A stretch of DNA of 64,000 nucleotides. It comes from Brevundimonas sp. (lineage in GTDB: Bacteria > Pseudomonadota > Alphaproteobacteria > Caulobacterales > Caulobacteraceae). Shown piece by piece: positions 1-9,394 of the stretch (position 1 is its first letter; every line of letters begins with the position of its first letter). Position numbers and translations under genes: made by a program. Location: the NCBI RefSeq assembly GCF_013912065.1, contig NZ_JACESA010000007.1, positions 62,001 to 126,000 of the forward strand, written 5' to 3'. The notes below the pieces were generated by a model that had not been told where the DNA came from, searched no databases, and saw only the letters and a program-made list of their open reading frames with translations.

Positions 1-64
1 TCCCAGTAAAGGTTAATCAGAGGAGCGAAGCGGAGTCCGCGTCTTTCAGGTCACAGAACGCCGG

Positions 65-1867
65 TCACATCCGTTCCGGCGTGTCGATGCCCAGAAGATT
101 GAGGGCCGTCTCCAGCTGGCTCAGGGCCGCCGCCGACAGGGCTAGGCGCGAAGCCCGCGTCGCGTCGTCCGGCGCGACCAGCACAGGGCAGGCGGCGTAG
201 AATTTGGAGAAGGACTGGGCCACGCGATAGGCGTGCTCGGCCACCAGGTGCGGCATCCGCTTGTCATAGGCGTCCGACACAGCGGTCGAGAAGGCGTCCA
301 GCGTCATCGCCAGATCGCGTTCCGCCGGTTCCGAGATGACGATCGCACCCGGTGCGGCGTCCTGTTCGGCGGCCTTGCGCAGCAGGGATTTGATGCGGAC
401 CGACTGATACAGCAGATACGGGCCGGTCTTGCCCTCGAAGCTCATGAACCGGTCGAGGTCGAAGACATAGCTGGTGGTCCGCGCGTTCGACAGGTCGGCG
501 AACTTCAGGGCCGCGATGGCCACCTTGTGAGCGATGGCCTCGAACTCCTGCGGCGACAGGTCGTCGCCCAGCTTGGCCTCGTGCAGACGCTCACGCGCCT
601 TGTCGGTCGCCTGGTCGATCAGGTCGCGCAGCTTCAGCACCCCGCCGGCGCGGGTCTTGAAGGGCTTGCCGTCCTGGCCGTTCATGGTGCCGAAGCCCAG
701 ATGCTCCAGCGATCCCTCGGCGGCATAGCCGGCGAGGTAGGCGGCGCGGAACACCTGTTCGAAATGCTCGGCCTGGCGTTCGTCGACGACGTACAGGGCC
801 AGGTCCGGCGCCAGGGCCTTCTTGCGGTCCAGGATCGTGGCTAGGTCGGTGGTGCCGTACATGGCCGAACCCTCCGAGCTGATCACCAGCAGGGGCGGGG
901 GCGAGGGCGCCTCGATCACCGAACCGTCGGGCAGCTTCTTCTTGCGCGTCTCGCCGGGGCGAGCGACGTGGACCACCTGGGCCCCGTCGTCCTCGACAAG
1001 CAGGCCGGTCGCCTTCAGGTGGGCCAGCATTTCCGGCATCTGCGGATCGGCGTCGCTCTCGCCGTTCCACAGATCGAAATCGACCGACAGATCGCCGTAT
1101 TCCCGCTTCAGCGCCTCGCGGCTGACCGCTACGAAATGGGCCCACAGGGCGCGATAGCCGGGACGGCCGTTCTGCAGTTCCGCCGTCGCCTTGCGCGCGC
1201 GGTCTCGGAATGCCGGGTCTTCCTTGGCCTTGCCGGCGGCCAGCGGGTACAGCCGGTCCAGGTCCGCCAGGGTCACGGGGCTGTCGGCCGGGAAGGGCCC
1301 GTCGCCCTCGACCATGAAGGCGTCAGCCAGCCTTTCGTCGCCACAGGCGACGATCAACAGCCCCATCTGGAAGCCCCAGTCGCCGAAATGGGCGTCGCCG
1401 GTGACGTGATCGCCCCGGAACCGGAACAGCCGCTTCAGGCTCTCGCCGATGATGGCGCTGCGCAGGTGGCCGACGTGCATCGGCTTGGCCACGTTCGGGC
1501 CGCCGTAGTCGATAACCACCTTGCGCGGGTCGGTCACGGTGGCGGCCCCCGCGTGGGCGGCGTCGGCCGCGATCTCGGCGGCGCGCTCGGCCAGGACGGC
1601 GTCGGCGATCTTCAGATTGATGAAGCCCGGCCCGGCCACCTCGACCGAGGTGAAGCGTGGATCGGCAGTCAGGCGTTCAGCGATCCTGCCGGCCAGTTCT
1701 CGCGGATTGGCCTTCAACGCCTTGGCGGCGGCCAGGGCGCCGTTCGACTGGAAGTCGGCCAGGTCCGGACGGTCGGACGGGGTCACACGGGCCAGGGCGA
1801 CGTCCACGCCTTCGGCGGCGAAGGCGGCGGCGACCGCTTCGCTGAGGACGGTCTTCAGATCAGCCAT
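65..1867 (-). CDS. argS: Arginyl-tRNA synthetase
   Basis: Class I aminoacyl-tRNA synthetase that charges tRNA-Arg with arginine in the cytoplasm. The 600-residue product has the N-terminal Arg-specific domain (about 1-100) and a catalytic core beginning with the [14 protein letters not shown] block, whose HVGH at 131-134 is the HIGH motif. The family-typical [16 protein letters not shown] segment is present, and the C-terminal DALR anticodon-binding domain carries [20 protein letters not shown] upstream of it. Length is normal. Its ATG directly follows the stop codon of the upstream secreted-protein gene, so the two are probably co-transcribed. The 64 bases beyond its stop hold no recognisable gene start. 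Confidence 0.97.
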   Translation of the reverse strand: MADLKTVLSEAVAAAFAAEGVDVALARVTPSDRPDLADFQSNGALAAAKALKANPRELAGRIAERLTADPRFTSVEVAGPGFINLKIADAVLAERAAEIAADAAHAGAATVTDPRKVVIDYGGPNVAKPMHVGHLRSAIIGESLKRLFRFRGDHVTGDAHFGDWGFQMGLLIVACGDERLADAFMVEGDGPFPADSPVTLADLDRLYPLAAGKAKEDPAFRDRARKATAELQNGRPGYRALWAHFVAVSREALKREYGDLSVDFDLWNGESDADPQMPEMLAHLKATGLLVEDDGAQVVHVARPGETRKKKLPDGSVIEAPSPPPLLVISSEGSAMYGTTDLATILDRKKALAPDLALYVVDERQAEHFEQVFRAAYLAGYAAEGSLEHLGFGTMNGQDGKPFKTRAGGVLKLRDLIDQATDKARERLHEAKLGDDLSPQEFEAIAHKVAIAALKFADLSNARTTSYVFDLDRFMSFEGKTGPYLLYQSVRIKSLLRKAAEQDAAPGAIVISEPAERDLAMTLDAFSTAVSDAYDKRMPHLVAEHAYRVAQSFSKFYAACPVLVAPDDATRASRLALSAAALSQLETALNLLGIDTPERM

Positions 1868-2545
1868 TTACTCGCTCGGTGCGGAGGTTTGGGCGGCCGC
1901 GCCGGCGTTGACGCGGAAGCGGCTGCCCGAGCGGTTGAACTCGGCCATTTCCGGCGTCACGTCGAAGCCGATCAGGACCTCGAAATTGCCGCCGCTGGTG
2001 TCGATGCTCGCGCGGGGGATCACGATGCTGCGTTCTTCATGGACAGCGGCGGTGCGTTGACCGTCGAAGTCCACCGGCAGGTCGAAATATTCCTTGGCCA
2101 GGATGGCGTTGTTCCGCTCGGTCACGGCGACCCAATAACGATAGGTCTTCCGCTCGCTGGTGGCCTGCTGACCACGGCCCAGTTGGAACAGGATATCCAT
2201 GTCCAGGCGGATCGGATCGGCTTCGCGATATTCGCAATCAGCCGAAACACCCTCGATCTCGCCGGTATAGCCGACGTTGGCGATGGCGGCGCGGCCGTCT
2301 TCCAGTTCGACATAGCGGGCGGCGTCGTACAGCACCTTGACGAAGGGGCAGGGGCCGGCGTTGGCGCGACGGCGCAGCGGGGCGATGCGCGGCGCGCGGC
2401 TGGCCGGCGCGTTTTCGGCGCCGTCGGCCTGCTGCCCGCTGGATCCGCGATCGCGCTGACCGGGGGACATCTGCGCCTGGGCCGTAGCCGGCAGGATGGA
2501 GGCCGCGATGGAGACGGCGGCCAGAGCGGAGAGCACGCGACGCAT
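1868..2545 (-). CDS. Secreted hypothetical protein
   Basis: About 225 residues. A Sec-type signal peptide (MRRVLSALAAVSIAASILPATAQAQ) is followed by a low-complexity Ser/Gly/Gln/Arg linker (about 26-60) and a globular remainder. The PCPFVKVLYDAARYVELEDG segment holds the first of two cysteines (PC and DCEYR), which could form a disulfide. I chose the ATG at 2545 because the codon before it is only a TTG and GGAAG lies at a plausible ribosome-binding distance. Similar proteins occur upstream of argS or lspA in Caulobacteraceae, but I know no function. The stop abuts argS with no gap, suggesting co-expression by proximity rather than pathway. Confidence 0.7.
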   Translation of the reverse strand: MRRVLSALAAVSIAASILPATAQAQMSPGQRDRGSSGQQADGAENAPASRAPRIAPLRRRANAGPCPFVKVLYDAARYVELEDGRAAIANVGYTGEIEGVSADCEYREADPIRLDMDILFQLGRGQQATSERKTYRYWVAVTERNNAILAKEYFDLPVDFDGQRTAAVHEERSIVIPRASIDTSGGNFEVLIGFDVTPEMAEFNRSGSRFRVNAGAAAQTSAPSE

Positions 2546-2609
2546 CAAATATCTTCCGACAGCGAGAGGACCAACGCCGTGGCAGGCGTCCTTGAAGAGT
2601 TCGGCGGGT

Positions 2610-3176
2610 TTACAGGCCCGGCAGCTTGAAGCCGCCGCTGCGGCGCGGCGTGATGGTGATCGCCTCCTGGCCGCCGGTCAGGGCCTGCAGTCGAGCCGCT
2701 TCGGTCGAGGCGTCGATGGTCTTCTGACCTTCGGCCGTCTGACGCACGGTCGGGGCCTGGCTCGCGGCGTCATCCTTGCGCCAGAACATCAGGCGGTTGG
2801 CGAAGCTCTCGTCCTTGTGGGCGATGTCGCCGAACTCGTCGTCGACGACGTAGCGGGCCAGGGGATCGGCCTGATCGGCGCCGGCTTGAGCCACCAGGGC
2901 CTGTTCGCCCGGCGTGCGGGTGATGGACTGACGCTGGCCCAGCAGGATCTGGCGGGCGGCGCTTTCGGGGGCCAGTTCCTGAGGGCGCGGTTGACCGGGC
3001 GCCGGCGGGCGCAGGCCGTACTCGGGCGGCACGCTGAGGGGGGCGGTGGACACGGTGACGAACTCGTCCGGCACGACCTTGGTCAGGCCGACGCCTTGCC
3101 TGAGGCTGCCACAGGCCGACACGGCGAGCGCGGCGGAGGCGGCGAGGGTCAGGACGGCGAAACTGCGAATACGCAT
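2610..3176 (-). CDS. DUF3035-type lipoprotein
   Basis: 188-residue predicted lipoprotein. The signal MRIRSFAVLTLAASAALAVSAC ends in a lipobox (AVSAC), with lipidation expected on Cys22. The remainder is rich in Ala, Gln and Pro and contains VVPDEFVTVSTAPLSVPPEYGLRPP, a pattern I associate with the alphaproteobacterial DUF3035 family, usually encoded next to lspA as here. It probably sits in the outer membrane facing the periplasm. It lies 72 bases downstream of lspA on the same strand. Family assignment is from memory of the motif; the molecular role is unknown. Confidence 0.75.
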   Translation of the reverse strand: MRIRSFAVLTLAASAALAVSACGSLRQGVGLTKVVPDEFVTVSTAPLSVPPEYGLRPPAPGQPRPQELAPESAARQILLGQRQSITRTPGEQALVAQAGADQADPLARYVVDDEFGDIAHKDESFANRLMFWRKDDAASQAPTVRQTAEGQKTIDASTEAARLQALTGGQEAITITPRRSGGFKLPGL

Positions 3177-3248
3177 GGGTTCAGGCTCGACTCGGCTGAT
3201 GCACGAAACGCCTCTGCGGGCGTTATTGGCATAGTGAAGACGGGGTGA

Positions 3249-3776
3249 TTACGACTTTTCGGGGGCCGCGCCAACCTTGGCGGCTCTGTCGGACAGGAAG
3301 CTGTCGATAATCAGCAGGACGACCCCGATGGTGATGGCGCTGTCGGCGATGTTGAAGACCCACGGGAAAACCCCCGTGCCGGAGAAGTCGATGAAATCGA
3401 CGACATAGCCGAAACGGATCCGGTCGATCACATTCCCGAGCGCGCCGCCCATGACGAAGCCGATGGCGGTGATCAGCAGACGACGGTCCGACCGCGTCGC
3501 CCACCAGGCCAGCGCCGCCGAGACGATGATAGAGAAGATGGTCAGTCCCCAGCGCGCGCCGCCGCCGCCGAACAGGCCGAAGCTGACGCCTGTGTTCTGG
3601 ACGAAGGTGAAGCGCAGGATCGGCGGCGCCACCTCGGCGAAGACATAGCCCAGCGGGATCTGGCTGACGGAGGCGACGTCGGGAAGGCCTAGGATCCAGG
3701 CCTTGGTCAGCTGGTCCAGCACGATGATCAGGAGGGCGATGCCGTAGGCGGCGAAGGCGATGCGGGGGATCTTCAT
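3249..3776 (-). CDS. lspA: Lipoprotein signal peptidase (signal peptidase II)
   Basis: Inner-membrane aspartyl protease that removes signal peptides from diacylglyceryl-modified prolipoproteins. The 175 residues show four hydrophobic segments (about 10-28, 77-93, 102-116, 146-162). The catalytic aspartates are visible as D118 in GNVIDR and D145 in FNIADS. The conserved TFVQNTGVSFGLF stretch (about 57-70) is present. Length is normal for the family. Its substrates include several lipoproteins in this window, for example the neighbouring DUF3035 protein. Confidence 0.96.
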   Translation of the reverse strand: MKIPRIAFAAYGIALLIIVLDQLTKAWILGLPDVASVSQIPLGYVFAEVAPPILRFTFVQNTGVSFGLFGGGGARWGLTIFSIIVSAALAWWATRSDRRLLITAIGFVMGGALGNVIDRIRFGYVVDFIDFSGTGVFPWVFNIADSAITIGVVLLIIDSFLSDRAAKVGAAPEKS

Positions 3777-3833
3777 GCGGCGGCGGTTAGCAGGAAGCGG
3801 CGCGGGGGCGAAGCGGAAAACGGGCGGAGGCGG

Positions 3834-5309
3834 TCAGAACAGGTCGCCCTGTCCCGGCGCGGGCGGTCTGACCTTCGGCGCCGGCTTGGCCGGAACGGGG
3901 GGCGCGGGCCGTGCCGATCCTTCGCCGCCGTCGATGGTCGCGTCCCGCGCGCCGTCGCCGAACACCAGCCGGACGGCCTGGCCCGCCTGCAGCGTCGCCG
4001 CCGAGGTGATCCAGGCGCCTTCGGGGTTCTCGACTCGTGCGAAGCCGGGTTTGGGCCGGCCGGGGTCCAGGGTCGCCAGCGCCCGCGCCAGGGCGTTCAG
4101 CCGATCCCGGTCGCGGGTCAGCCGACGCTCGACCGTCGGGGCGAACCGCGCGGCGACGGCGGACAGCCGGTCGCCGCGTCGCTCCACGGCTCGATCCAGC
4201 AGACCGCGCCCTAGCCGCCCGCCGACGCCGGCCAGCCGACGCTCATGCACCGCGACATTCCGCTGCAGTCCAGATCCGAGCCGGCTGGACACATGGTCCA
4301 GCCTCTGCTGCGCCAGGGCCAGCAGATCCTCCGGCCGCGCCGGCAGGCCGCGCGCCACCGCGCGCAGCCGGGTGCGCCGGTCCTCGATCAGCCGCCCGCC
4401 CGCCTGCACCATCCGCCTGTCCATGTCGGCGACGGCGTAGCGCAGGTCCGCCAGCACTGGCGTCGCCATCTCGGCCGCGCCAGTGGGCGTCGGGGCGCGC
4501 CGGTCGGAGACGAAGTCGATCAGGGTCGTATCCGTCTCGTGGCCGACGGCCGAGATGATCGGAATCCGGGCCGCCGCCACCGTGCGGGCCAGACCCTCGT
4601 CGTTGAAGCACCACAGGTCCTCGACCGACCCGCCCCCGCGCGCGACGATCAGGAGATCTGGACGGGGGATCGGGCCGTCGGACCTCATCGCATCGAAGCC
4701 GCGAATGGCGTTCGAAACCTGGCCGCACGCCGCCTCGCCCTGGACGACCACCGGCCAGACGATGACTCGGCAGGGCCAGCGTTCGGCGATCCGGTGCAGC
4801 ACGTCGCGGATGACGGCGCCGGTCGGGCTGGTGATCACGCCGATCGTGGCGGGGAAGGCGGGCAGGGGCTTCTTGCGCCCCGATTCGAACAGGCCCTCGT
4901 CGCGCAGCTTGACCTTCAGCCGTTCCAACTGGGCCAGCAGGGCGCCGGCGCCGGCCGCCTCCATGCTCTCGATGACGATCTGGTATGACGAGCGCGCGGG
5001 ATAGGAGGTGATCTTGCCGGTGACGATGACTTCCAGACCGGCCTCGGGCTGGACGCCCAGGCCCCGCACCGAACCCTTCCAGATCACCCCGTCGATGGCC
5101 GACTTGTCGTCCTTCAGCGTCAGATAGACATGGCCCGAGGCGTGGCGGTTCACCTTGGACACCTCGCCGCGCAGCCGCACATGGCCGAACCGCTCCTCCA
5201 GCGTCCGCTTCAGGGCGAAGGACAGTTCCGAGATCGACAGGGGCGGATTGTTGTCGCGCGCGGCGGGGGCCTCGACCGGGCCTTCGAACACATAGGAGTC
5301 GTCGCTCAT
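3834..5309 (-). CDS. xseA: Exodeoxyribonuclease VII large subunit
   Basis: Large subunit of exonuclease VII, which with XseB degrades single-stranded DNA into oligonucleotides. The 491 residues contain the N-terminal OB-fold (about 20-120, [28 protein letters not shown]), the catalytic domain with [17 protein letters not shown] and [21 protein letters not shown], and the [25 protein letters not shown] block. A long Arg-rich helical region follows (about 290-420). No xseB is visible in this window. A small membrane-protein gene is divergent 43 bases away. Confidence 0.96.
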   Translation of the reverse strand: MSDDSYVFEGPVEAPAARDNNPPLSISELSFALKRTLEERFGHVRLRGEVSKVNRHASGHVYLTLKDDKSAIDGVIWKGSVRGLGVQPEAGLEVIVTGKITSYPARSSYQIVIESMEAAGAGALLAQLERLKVKLRDEGLFESGRKKPLPAFPATIGVITSPTGAVIRDVLHRIAERWPCRVIVWPVVVQGEAACGQVSNAIRGFDAMRSDGPIPRPDLLIVARGGGSVEDLWCFNDEGLARTVAAARIPIISAVGHETDTTLIDFVSDRRAPTPTGAAEMATPVLADLRYAVADMDRRMVQAGGRLIEDRRTRLRAVARGLPARPEDLLALAQQRLDHVSSRLGSGLQRNVAVHERRLAGVGGRLGRGLLDRAVERRGDRLSAVAARFAPTVERRLTRDRDRLNALARALATLDPGRPKPGFARVENPEGAWITSAATLQAGQAVRLVFGDGARDATIDGGEGSARPAPPVPAKPAPKVRPPAPGQGDLF

Positions 5310-5352
5310 CGCTCTATCCTAGCCTGCGTCGATCCGCGCGGGAACGGCCTCG

Positions 5353-5535
5353 ATGCGGCGCCGTTCGCCTTTCATGCCTGCCGATCCCAGAGGAACCGAC
5401 CCTGATCAGCGCGATCCCCGCGAGCGCGACCTGATGCGCCGTAGCGGCGCGGGCGGGGCCATGAACCCATGGCTGATCATCGGCGTGATCCTGTTGCTGG
5501 GGCTTGGCGTCTATGTAGTCTCGGCCCTTTTGTGA
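5353..5535 (+). CDS. Small single-pass membrane protein
   Basis: Up to 60 residues: a charged, Arg/Asp/Pro-rich N-terminus and one C-terminal membrane helix (NPWLIIGVILLLGLGVYVVSALL). The start is uncertain. ATG codons at 5353 and 5374 are both possible and neither has a convincing Shine-Dalgarno sequence. It lies between divergent xseA and purD and ends about 67 bases before the purD start. The strong amphipathic division and clean termination after the helix favour a real gene, but the function is unknown. Confidence 0.55.
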   Translation: MRRRSPFMPADPRGTDPDQRDPRERDLMRRSGAGGAMNPWLIIGVILLLGLGVYVVSALL

Positions 5536-5602
5536 GCGGACCGGCGCATTAAGCCGCAGGGACGCTTGACCGGTCGCGACGACGCCGTCATTGCCCGGTC
5601 TC

Positions 5603-6877
5603 ATGATTATTCTTCTCGTCGGATCGGGCGGGCGCGAACACGCCCTGGCCTGGAAGATCGCCCAGTCGCCGCTGGTCACGCGGCTCGTCGCCGCGCCCGG
5701 CAATCCCGGAATCGAGAAACTGTGCGAGCTGCGTCCGGTCAAGGCGGACGACGCGGAGAGTCTGACCGCCCTGGCGCGCGAGATCAAGGCGGACCTGGTC
5801 GTGGTCGGGCCGGAAGTCGCCCTGGCCGCCGGTCTCGCCGACCGTCTGGCCGCCGCGGGCATCCCCTGTTTCGGCCCCACCGCCAAGGCGGCCCAGCTGG
5901 AGGTCTCCAAGGCCTTCTCCAAGGCCTTTCTGGAGCGGCATGAAATCCCCACCGCCGGTTACGGCGTCTATGACACGGTCAAGGACGCCAAGGGCGCTCT
6001 GGACGTCTTCAAGCCTCCCTATGTGATCAAGGCCGACGGCCTGGCCGCCGGCAAGGGCGTCGCCATCAGCCCGGATCGCAACGACGCCGAGGCCGAGATC
6101 GAGCGGATGCTGGGCGGCCGGTTCGGCGCGGCCGGCGCGCGCGTCGTCATCGAGGAGTTCATGGACGGCGAGGAGGGTTCCCTCTTTGCCCTATGCGACG
6201 GCAAACAGGCCCTGCTGTTCGGCGGGGCCCAGGACCACAAGCGCGCCTTCGACGGCGACATCGGTCCCAATACCGGCGGCATGGGCGCCTATTCCCCCGC
6301 GCCCGTCTTCACCCCCGACCTCGTCCAGCAGGCCGACGAACGGATCGTCCAGCCGACCATCCGCAAGATGGCCGAGGAGGGCGCGCCGTATCGCGGCGTT
6401 CTCTATGCGGGCCTGATGGCGACGGCCGACGGTCCCAAGGTCGTCGAGTTCAACGCCCGGTTCGGCGACCCCGAATGCCAGGTGCTGATGATGCGGATGG
6501 CGGGGGACATCGTCCCCTATCTGCTGGGCTGCGCGCGTGGCGACGTCTCGGGCCTGCCTTCGCCGGCTTTCAAGCCCCAGACGGTTATCTGCGTGGTCAT
6601 GGCGGCCAAGGGCTATCCGGACAGTCCGCTGGAAGGCTCGATCATCCGCGGCGTCGATCAGGATTTCGGCCCGCACGTCCAGGTCTTCCACGCCGGCACC
6701 CGACGTCGCGAAGACGGCCTGCTGTGCGCCGCCGGAGGGCGCGTCCTGAACGTCTGCGCCGAGGGCGACGACATCGCCCAGGCCCGAGAGCGCGCCTATG
6801 CGGCCATCAGGATGATCGACTGGCCAGGCGGCTTCAACCGCACCGACATCGGCTGGCGGGCGCTGGACCGGGGGTAG
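5603..6877 (+). CDS. purD: Phosphoribosylamine-glycine ligase (GAR synthetase)
   Basis: Second step of purine biosynthesis: ATP-dependent ligation of glycine to 5-phosphoribosylamine. About 424 residues from the ATG at 5603 (MIILLVGSGGREHALAWK). An upstream in-frame TTG at 5591 would add four residues, but the family normally begins at this methionine. ATP-grasp features are visible: YVIKADGLAAGKGVAI, GSLFALCDGKQALLFGGAQDHKRAFDGD and the metal-binding EFNARFGDPECQ segment. Length is normal. The next gene converges from the other strand 18 bases beyond the stop. Confidence 0.96.
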   Translation: MIILLVGSGGREHALAWKIAQSPLVTRLVAAPGNPGIEKLCELRPVKADDAESLTALAREIKADLVVVGPEVALAAGLADRLAAAGIPCFGPTAKAAQLEVSKAFSKAFLERHEIPTAGYGVYDTVKDAKGALDVFKPPYVIKADGLAAGKGVAISPDRNDAEAEIERMLGGRFGAAGARVVIEEFMDGEEGSLFALCDGKQALLFGGAQDHKRAFDGDIGPNTGGMGAYSPAPVFTPDLVQQADERIVQPTIRKMAEEGAPYRGVLYAGLMATADGPKVVEFNARFGDPECQVLMMRMAGDIVPYLLGCARGDVSGLPSPAFKPQTVICVVMAAKGYPDSPLEGSIIRGVDQDFGPHVQVFHAGTRRREDGLLCAAGGRVLNVCAEGDDIAQARERAYAAIRMIDWPGGFNRTDIGWRALDRG

Positions 6878-6895
6878 AGCCCAGCGCCCTTCGCT

Positions 6896-8374
6896 TCAGG
6901 CGACCAGACTGTCCGCGCCCCAGGCGTTCCAGCCACCGTCGGCGATCAGTTCCTCGCCCACAGAGACGCTGGCGTAGGCAAGCTGAGGAACCACGGCCAT
7001 GTCGTTCACGTGGGTCAAGTCGATGTCGAGATGGTCGATGGTCAACGAGCCCGCCCCCGACTGAACCTCGGCGCCCAGTTCGACCGAAGCGAGGAACTCA
7101 TCCTCGGACATGATGCCCAGACCGATCATGTAGTCGAACATGGCGTCGAGATCGATTTGCCCGGCTTTGAGATCGCTGTCCAACACAAAGGCTGTATAGG
7201 TGCCAGAGTGATACACGCTGGCCGAGAAGTCGTCGGTCACATAGCGGCCAACCAACTCCCCGAAAGGTGCGAAGTCGCCTTTGTGGACCCAGATCATCAC
7301 TTCATTGGTCAGAGTAGAGGCGCCGCCGCCCTCCACGCTGGTGAGCCAGATATCGAAGGCGACATTAAAGCCCCCTGTGTTGCCGGTGTAATCGACCGAA
7401 TAGTCGAGGATCAGATCTCCAATGTCCGACACCTTAACTGGGAAGACGGCGCTGACGTCTGTCGATTTCTGTCCGCCGCTCATCGGAGCCGGCCCGAAGA
7501 TGATCTCCGGGAAAGCCTTGATGTTTGTGAAGGTCTCGGTCGTGAAGGGGAATGACCACTGGAAGGTGACGTCGGCGTTGGGCGCCCCAGGTGTGTAGGT
7601 GCTGGCGATCGTGTAGTCGACGCCTTGTACCATTTTGCCTGGGTTCCAAACGTTGTTCAGAACATACCAGCCATCATGAATATATACTTTGGAGGCGCCA
7701 TTGAGGAGTTGTTCCCCCGGATCCGCGACAAGGGGATCCATCTTCAAGGTAAAATCAAATGCAGAAAGCGAGGACAAGGTGACGTTGGCTATTACCAGTT
7801 TCTCGCCATTGGCCAAGTTCAGTTGAACGTCAGAGCCAACTTGAACCGCGATTGATTTTACCTGCGCAAAGTTGGTGATCCCGTATCCGGTCAACTGAAT
7901 GGCGTCAAAACCAGCCTTAAAGCCGTAGATCTTGTCCCAGCCATTGCCTGCTTGGATTTGGAACAGGTCAGCGCCGGCTCCGCTGACGAGTACGTCATTG
8001 CCGCCCTTGCCGTTCAAGACCGCCGACCGGCTGCCCGCAGTAATGATATTGTCCAGGCTGTTGCCGATACCTGAAGTCGAGCCGTATCCAGCAAGTGTGA
8101 GGTTCTCGACATTGGACGATAGAGTGGTGGCGCCGAGCAGATAGCTGACCACGGTGTCGATACCGCTGCTTGCATTCTCGACTACGGTGGAGCCTACGGT
8201 CCAGAGATGATAGGTGTCGTCGCCAAGTCCACCTTTGAGCGTGTCTTTGCCGGAATCGTACATCCAGTCGTTTAGACTGGTGCCGTTCAGAGTTTCGGAG
8301 CCGGCCTTTCCGCCGATCCATTTCTGTGGCGCTCCCGACACCGTCAGGGTTTTTGCTTTAGCGTTGATGTACAT
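6896..8374 (-). CDS. RTX-repeat protein with C-terminal GH12 glucanase-like domain
   Basis: 492 residues in two parts. Residues about 20-215 carry haemolysin-type calcium-binding repeats (GGLGDDTYHL, NGKGGNDVLVSGAGADLF) with the NVENLTL pattern common in RTX proteins. Residues about 225-455 resemble glycoside hydrolase family 12: FPEIIFG, FDIWLT, TNEVMIWV and SVELGAEVQSGAGSLTI line up with conserved GH12 blocks. E358 and E436 are then the candidate nucleophile and acid/base. GH12 enzymes cleave beta-1,4-glucans or xyloglucan. There is no Sec signal peptide, so type I secretion is likely, although no transporter is nearby. A strong Shine-Dalgarno precedes the ATG. Base composition is lower in GC than in neighbours, especially over the RTX part, suggesting transfer. 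Domain assignment is by eye. Confidence 0.75.
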   Translation of the reverse strand: MYINAKAKTLTVSGAPQKWIGGKAGSETLNGTSLNDWMYDSGKDTLKGGLGDDTYHLWTVGSTVVENASSGIDTVVSYLLGATTLSSNVENLTLAGYGSTSGIGNSLDNIITAGSRSAVLNGKGGNDVLVSGAGADLFQIQAGNGWDKIYGFKAGFDAIQLTGYGITNFAQVKSIAVQVGSDVQLNLANGEKLVIANVTLSSLSAFDFTLKMDPLVADPGEQLLNGASKVYIHDGWYVLNNVWNPGKMVQGVDYTIASTYTPGAPNADVTFQWSFPFTTETFTNIKAFPEIIFGPAPMSGGQKSTDVSAVFPVKVSDIGDLILDYSVDYTGNTGGFNVAFDIWLTSVEGGGASTLTNEVMIWVHKGDFAPFGELVGRYVTDDFSASVYHSGTYTAFVLDSDLKAGQIDLDAMFDYMIGLGIMSEDEFLASVELGAEVQSGAGSLTIDHLDIDLTHVNDMAVVPQLAYASVSVGEELIADGGWNAWGADSLVA

Positions 8375-8590
8375 GCTTCACCTCCCGATAAGGCACATTT
8401 GCGCCCCGGGAGATAATATTTCGTCTCTATGGATGTTTAATGCAGTATTATCTATCAATTTTGGAAGTGAAAAAGGTTGTTGTTTCTGCAGCTGCGAGAC
8501 GTGTGTACGATTTCTGACAATAAAACACTGATCTTCGTCGAGGCGTTATTGTTTTCGCGTCGAAGGTGTAAGTAGTTGTACTGGTGTGGA
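8375..8590. other. AT-rich intergenic region upstream of the RTX-GH12 gene
   Basis: This 216-base gap is markedly richer in A and T than the surrounding genome, with runs such as GAAAAAGG and ACAATAAAAC. It must hold the promoter of the RTX-GH12 gene and the end of the transpeptidase transcript. I could not pick out a convincing -35/-10 pair, operator or terminator. Confidence 0.6.
8379..8386 (-). promoter_or_regulatory. Strong ribosome binding site of the RTX-GH12 gene
   Basis: Read on the minus strand, GGGAGGTG lies five bases upstream of the ATG at 8374. It is one of the best Shine-Dalgarno matches in the window and fixes the start codon. Confidence 0.8.
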
Positions 8591-9280
8591 TCAGGCCCAG
8601 GCGAACAGCAGCCGGCCTTCGCCCATCCGTTCGCGCAGCCCTGGCAGGTCGGTATGCGCCACCGAGAAACAGCCGTAGCTGCGGCCCAGCTTGCCTTCGC
8701 GCGCTAGGAAATCCGGGTCGGCGTAGTCGGCGCCATGGATGATGATGGCCCGCTCGCGCGCCTTGTCGTTGGAGTATTCCAGCCCGTCCAGCAGGACGTT
8801 CGGCCCCTGCTGACGGCCCCAGTTGGCCCCGGCGGTGGCGTAGGCGCCGACCGAGGACATGTTCGAATCCGGCGTGTTGGAAAAGCGCTCGGCGTAGCCG
8901 GAGTGGCTGGGGTCCGAACCCCGGCCGTGACAGGTGCGCAGCACCTTGACGTCGCCCCCGACCAGATCGACCTCGTACAGCCGTTCTTCCCCCGAGAATT
9001 TCTTGAAATCGACCAGATACATGCGGTCGCGTAGAGGGATTTTGCGGTGGTGGACGTCCAAGGCGGCCATCGCCCGTTCCATCAGTTCCTTTCGGACATG
9101 ACCCTGCGGGTCGAGCGGCGGCGGGGTGACGCTGACGGTCTGCACGACCGGCGCCGGCGTCGGCGCCACGACCGGTGCGACCGTCGAGGCGGTCGTCAGC
9201 GGCGCTCTGCCTCCGGCGCTGGCGCAACCAGCCAGCATGGCCGATCCGCCCAGAATAAGGCCTCGTCTCGAAAGCCGCAT
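8591..9280 (-). CDS. L,D-transpeptidase-like (YkuD_2 family) lipoprotein
   Basis: 229 residues from the ATG at 9280 (MRLSRRGLILGGSAMLAGCASAGG). The N-terminus is Tat-like (RR) and has a lipobox LAGC, so it is probably membrane-anchored and periplasmic. The catalytic part matches the murein L,D-transpeptidase-like YkuD_2 family: HGADYADPDFLAREGKLGRSYGCFSV contains the HxG and SxGC pattern with the presumed catalytic cysteine. A Pro/Val/Thr-rich linker covers about 30-55. A longer in-frame opening upstream overlaps the next gene's promoter and lacks protein-like character, so the shorter start is preferred. It probably remodels peptidoglycan; activity is inferred. Confidence 0.82.
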   Translation of the reverse strand: MRLSRRGLILGGSAMLAGCASAGGRAPLTTASTVAPVVAPTPAPVVQTVSVTPPPLDPQGHVRKELMERAMAALDVHHRKIPLRDRMYLVDFKKFSGEERLYEVDLVGGDVKVLRTCHGRGSDPSHSGYAERFSNTPDSNMSSVGAYATAGANWGRQQGPNVLLDGLEYSNDKARERAIIIHGADYADPDFLAREGKLGRSYGCFSVAHTDLPGLRERMGEGRLLFAWA

Positions 9281-9394
9281 GCGACGCCCTCGTTGCGGTT
9301 TGTTCTTGAGCCGTGTTTGTTTCAAATGGTTACGGGCGAGGCAACCTGAGCCTTGTGGGGCATTTTTGCGGCCGAGACGTCGCGGGAGGATTCG

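Noticed and set aside
968-2629. Long open frame on the plus strand across argS and the next gene
   Set aside because: Fully antisense to argS and the secreted-protein gene; its protein has no family pattern and reflects GC-rich antisense openness.
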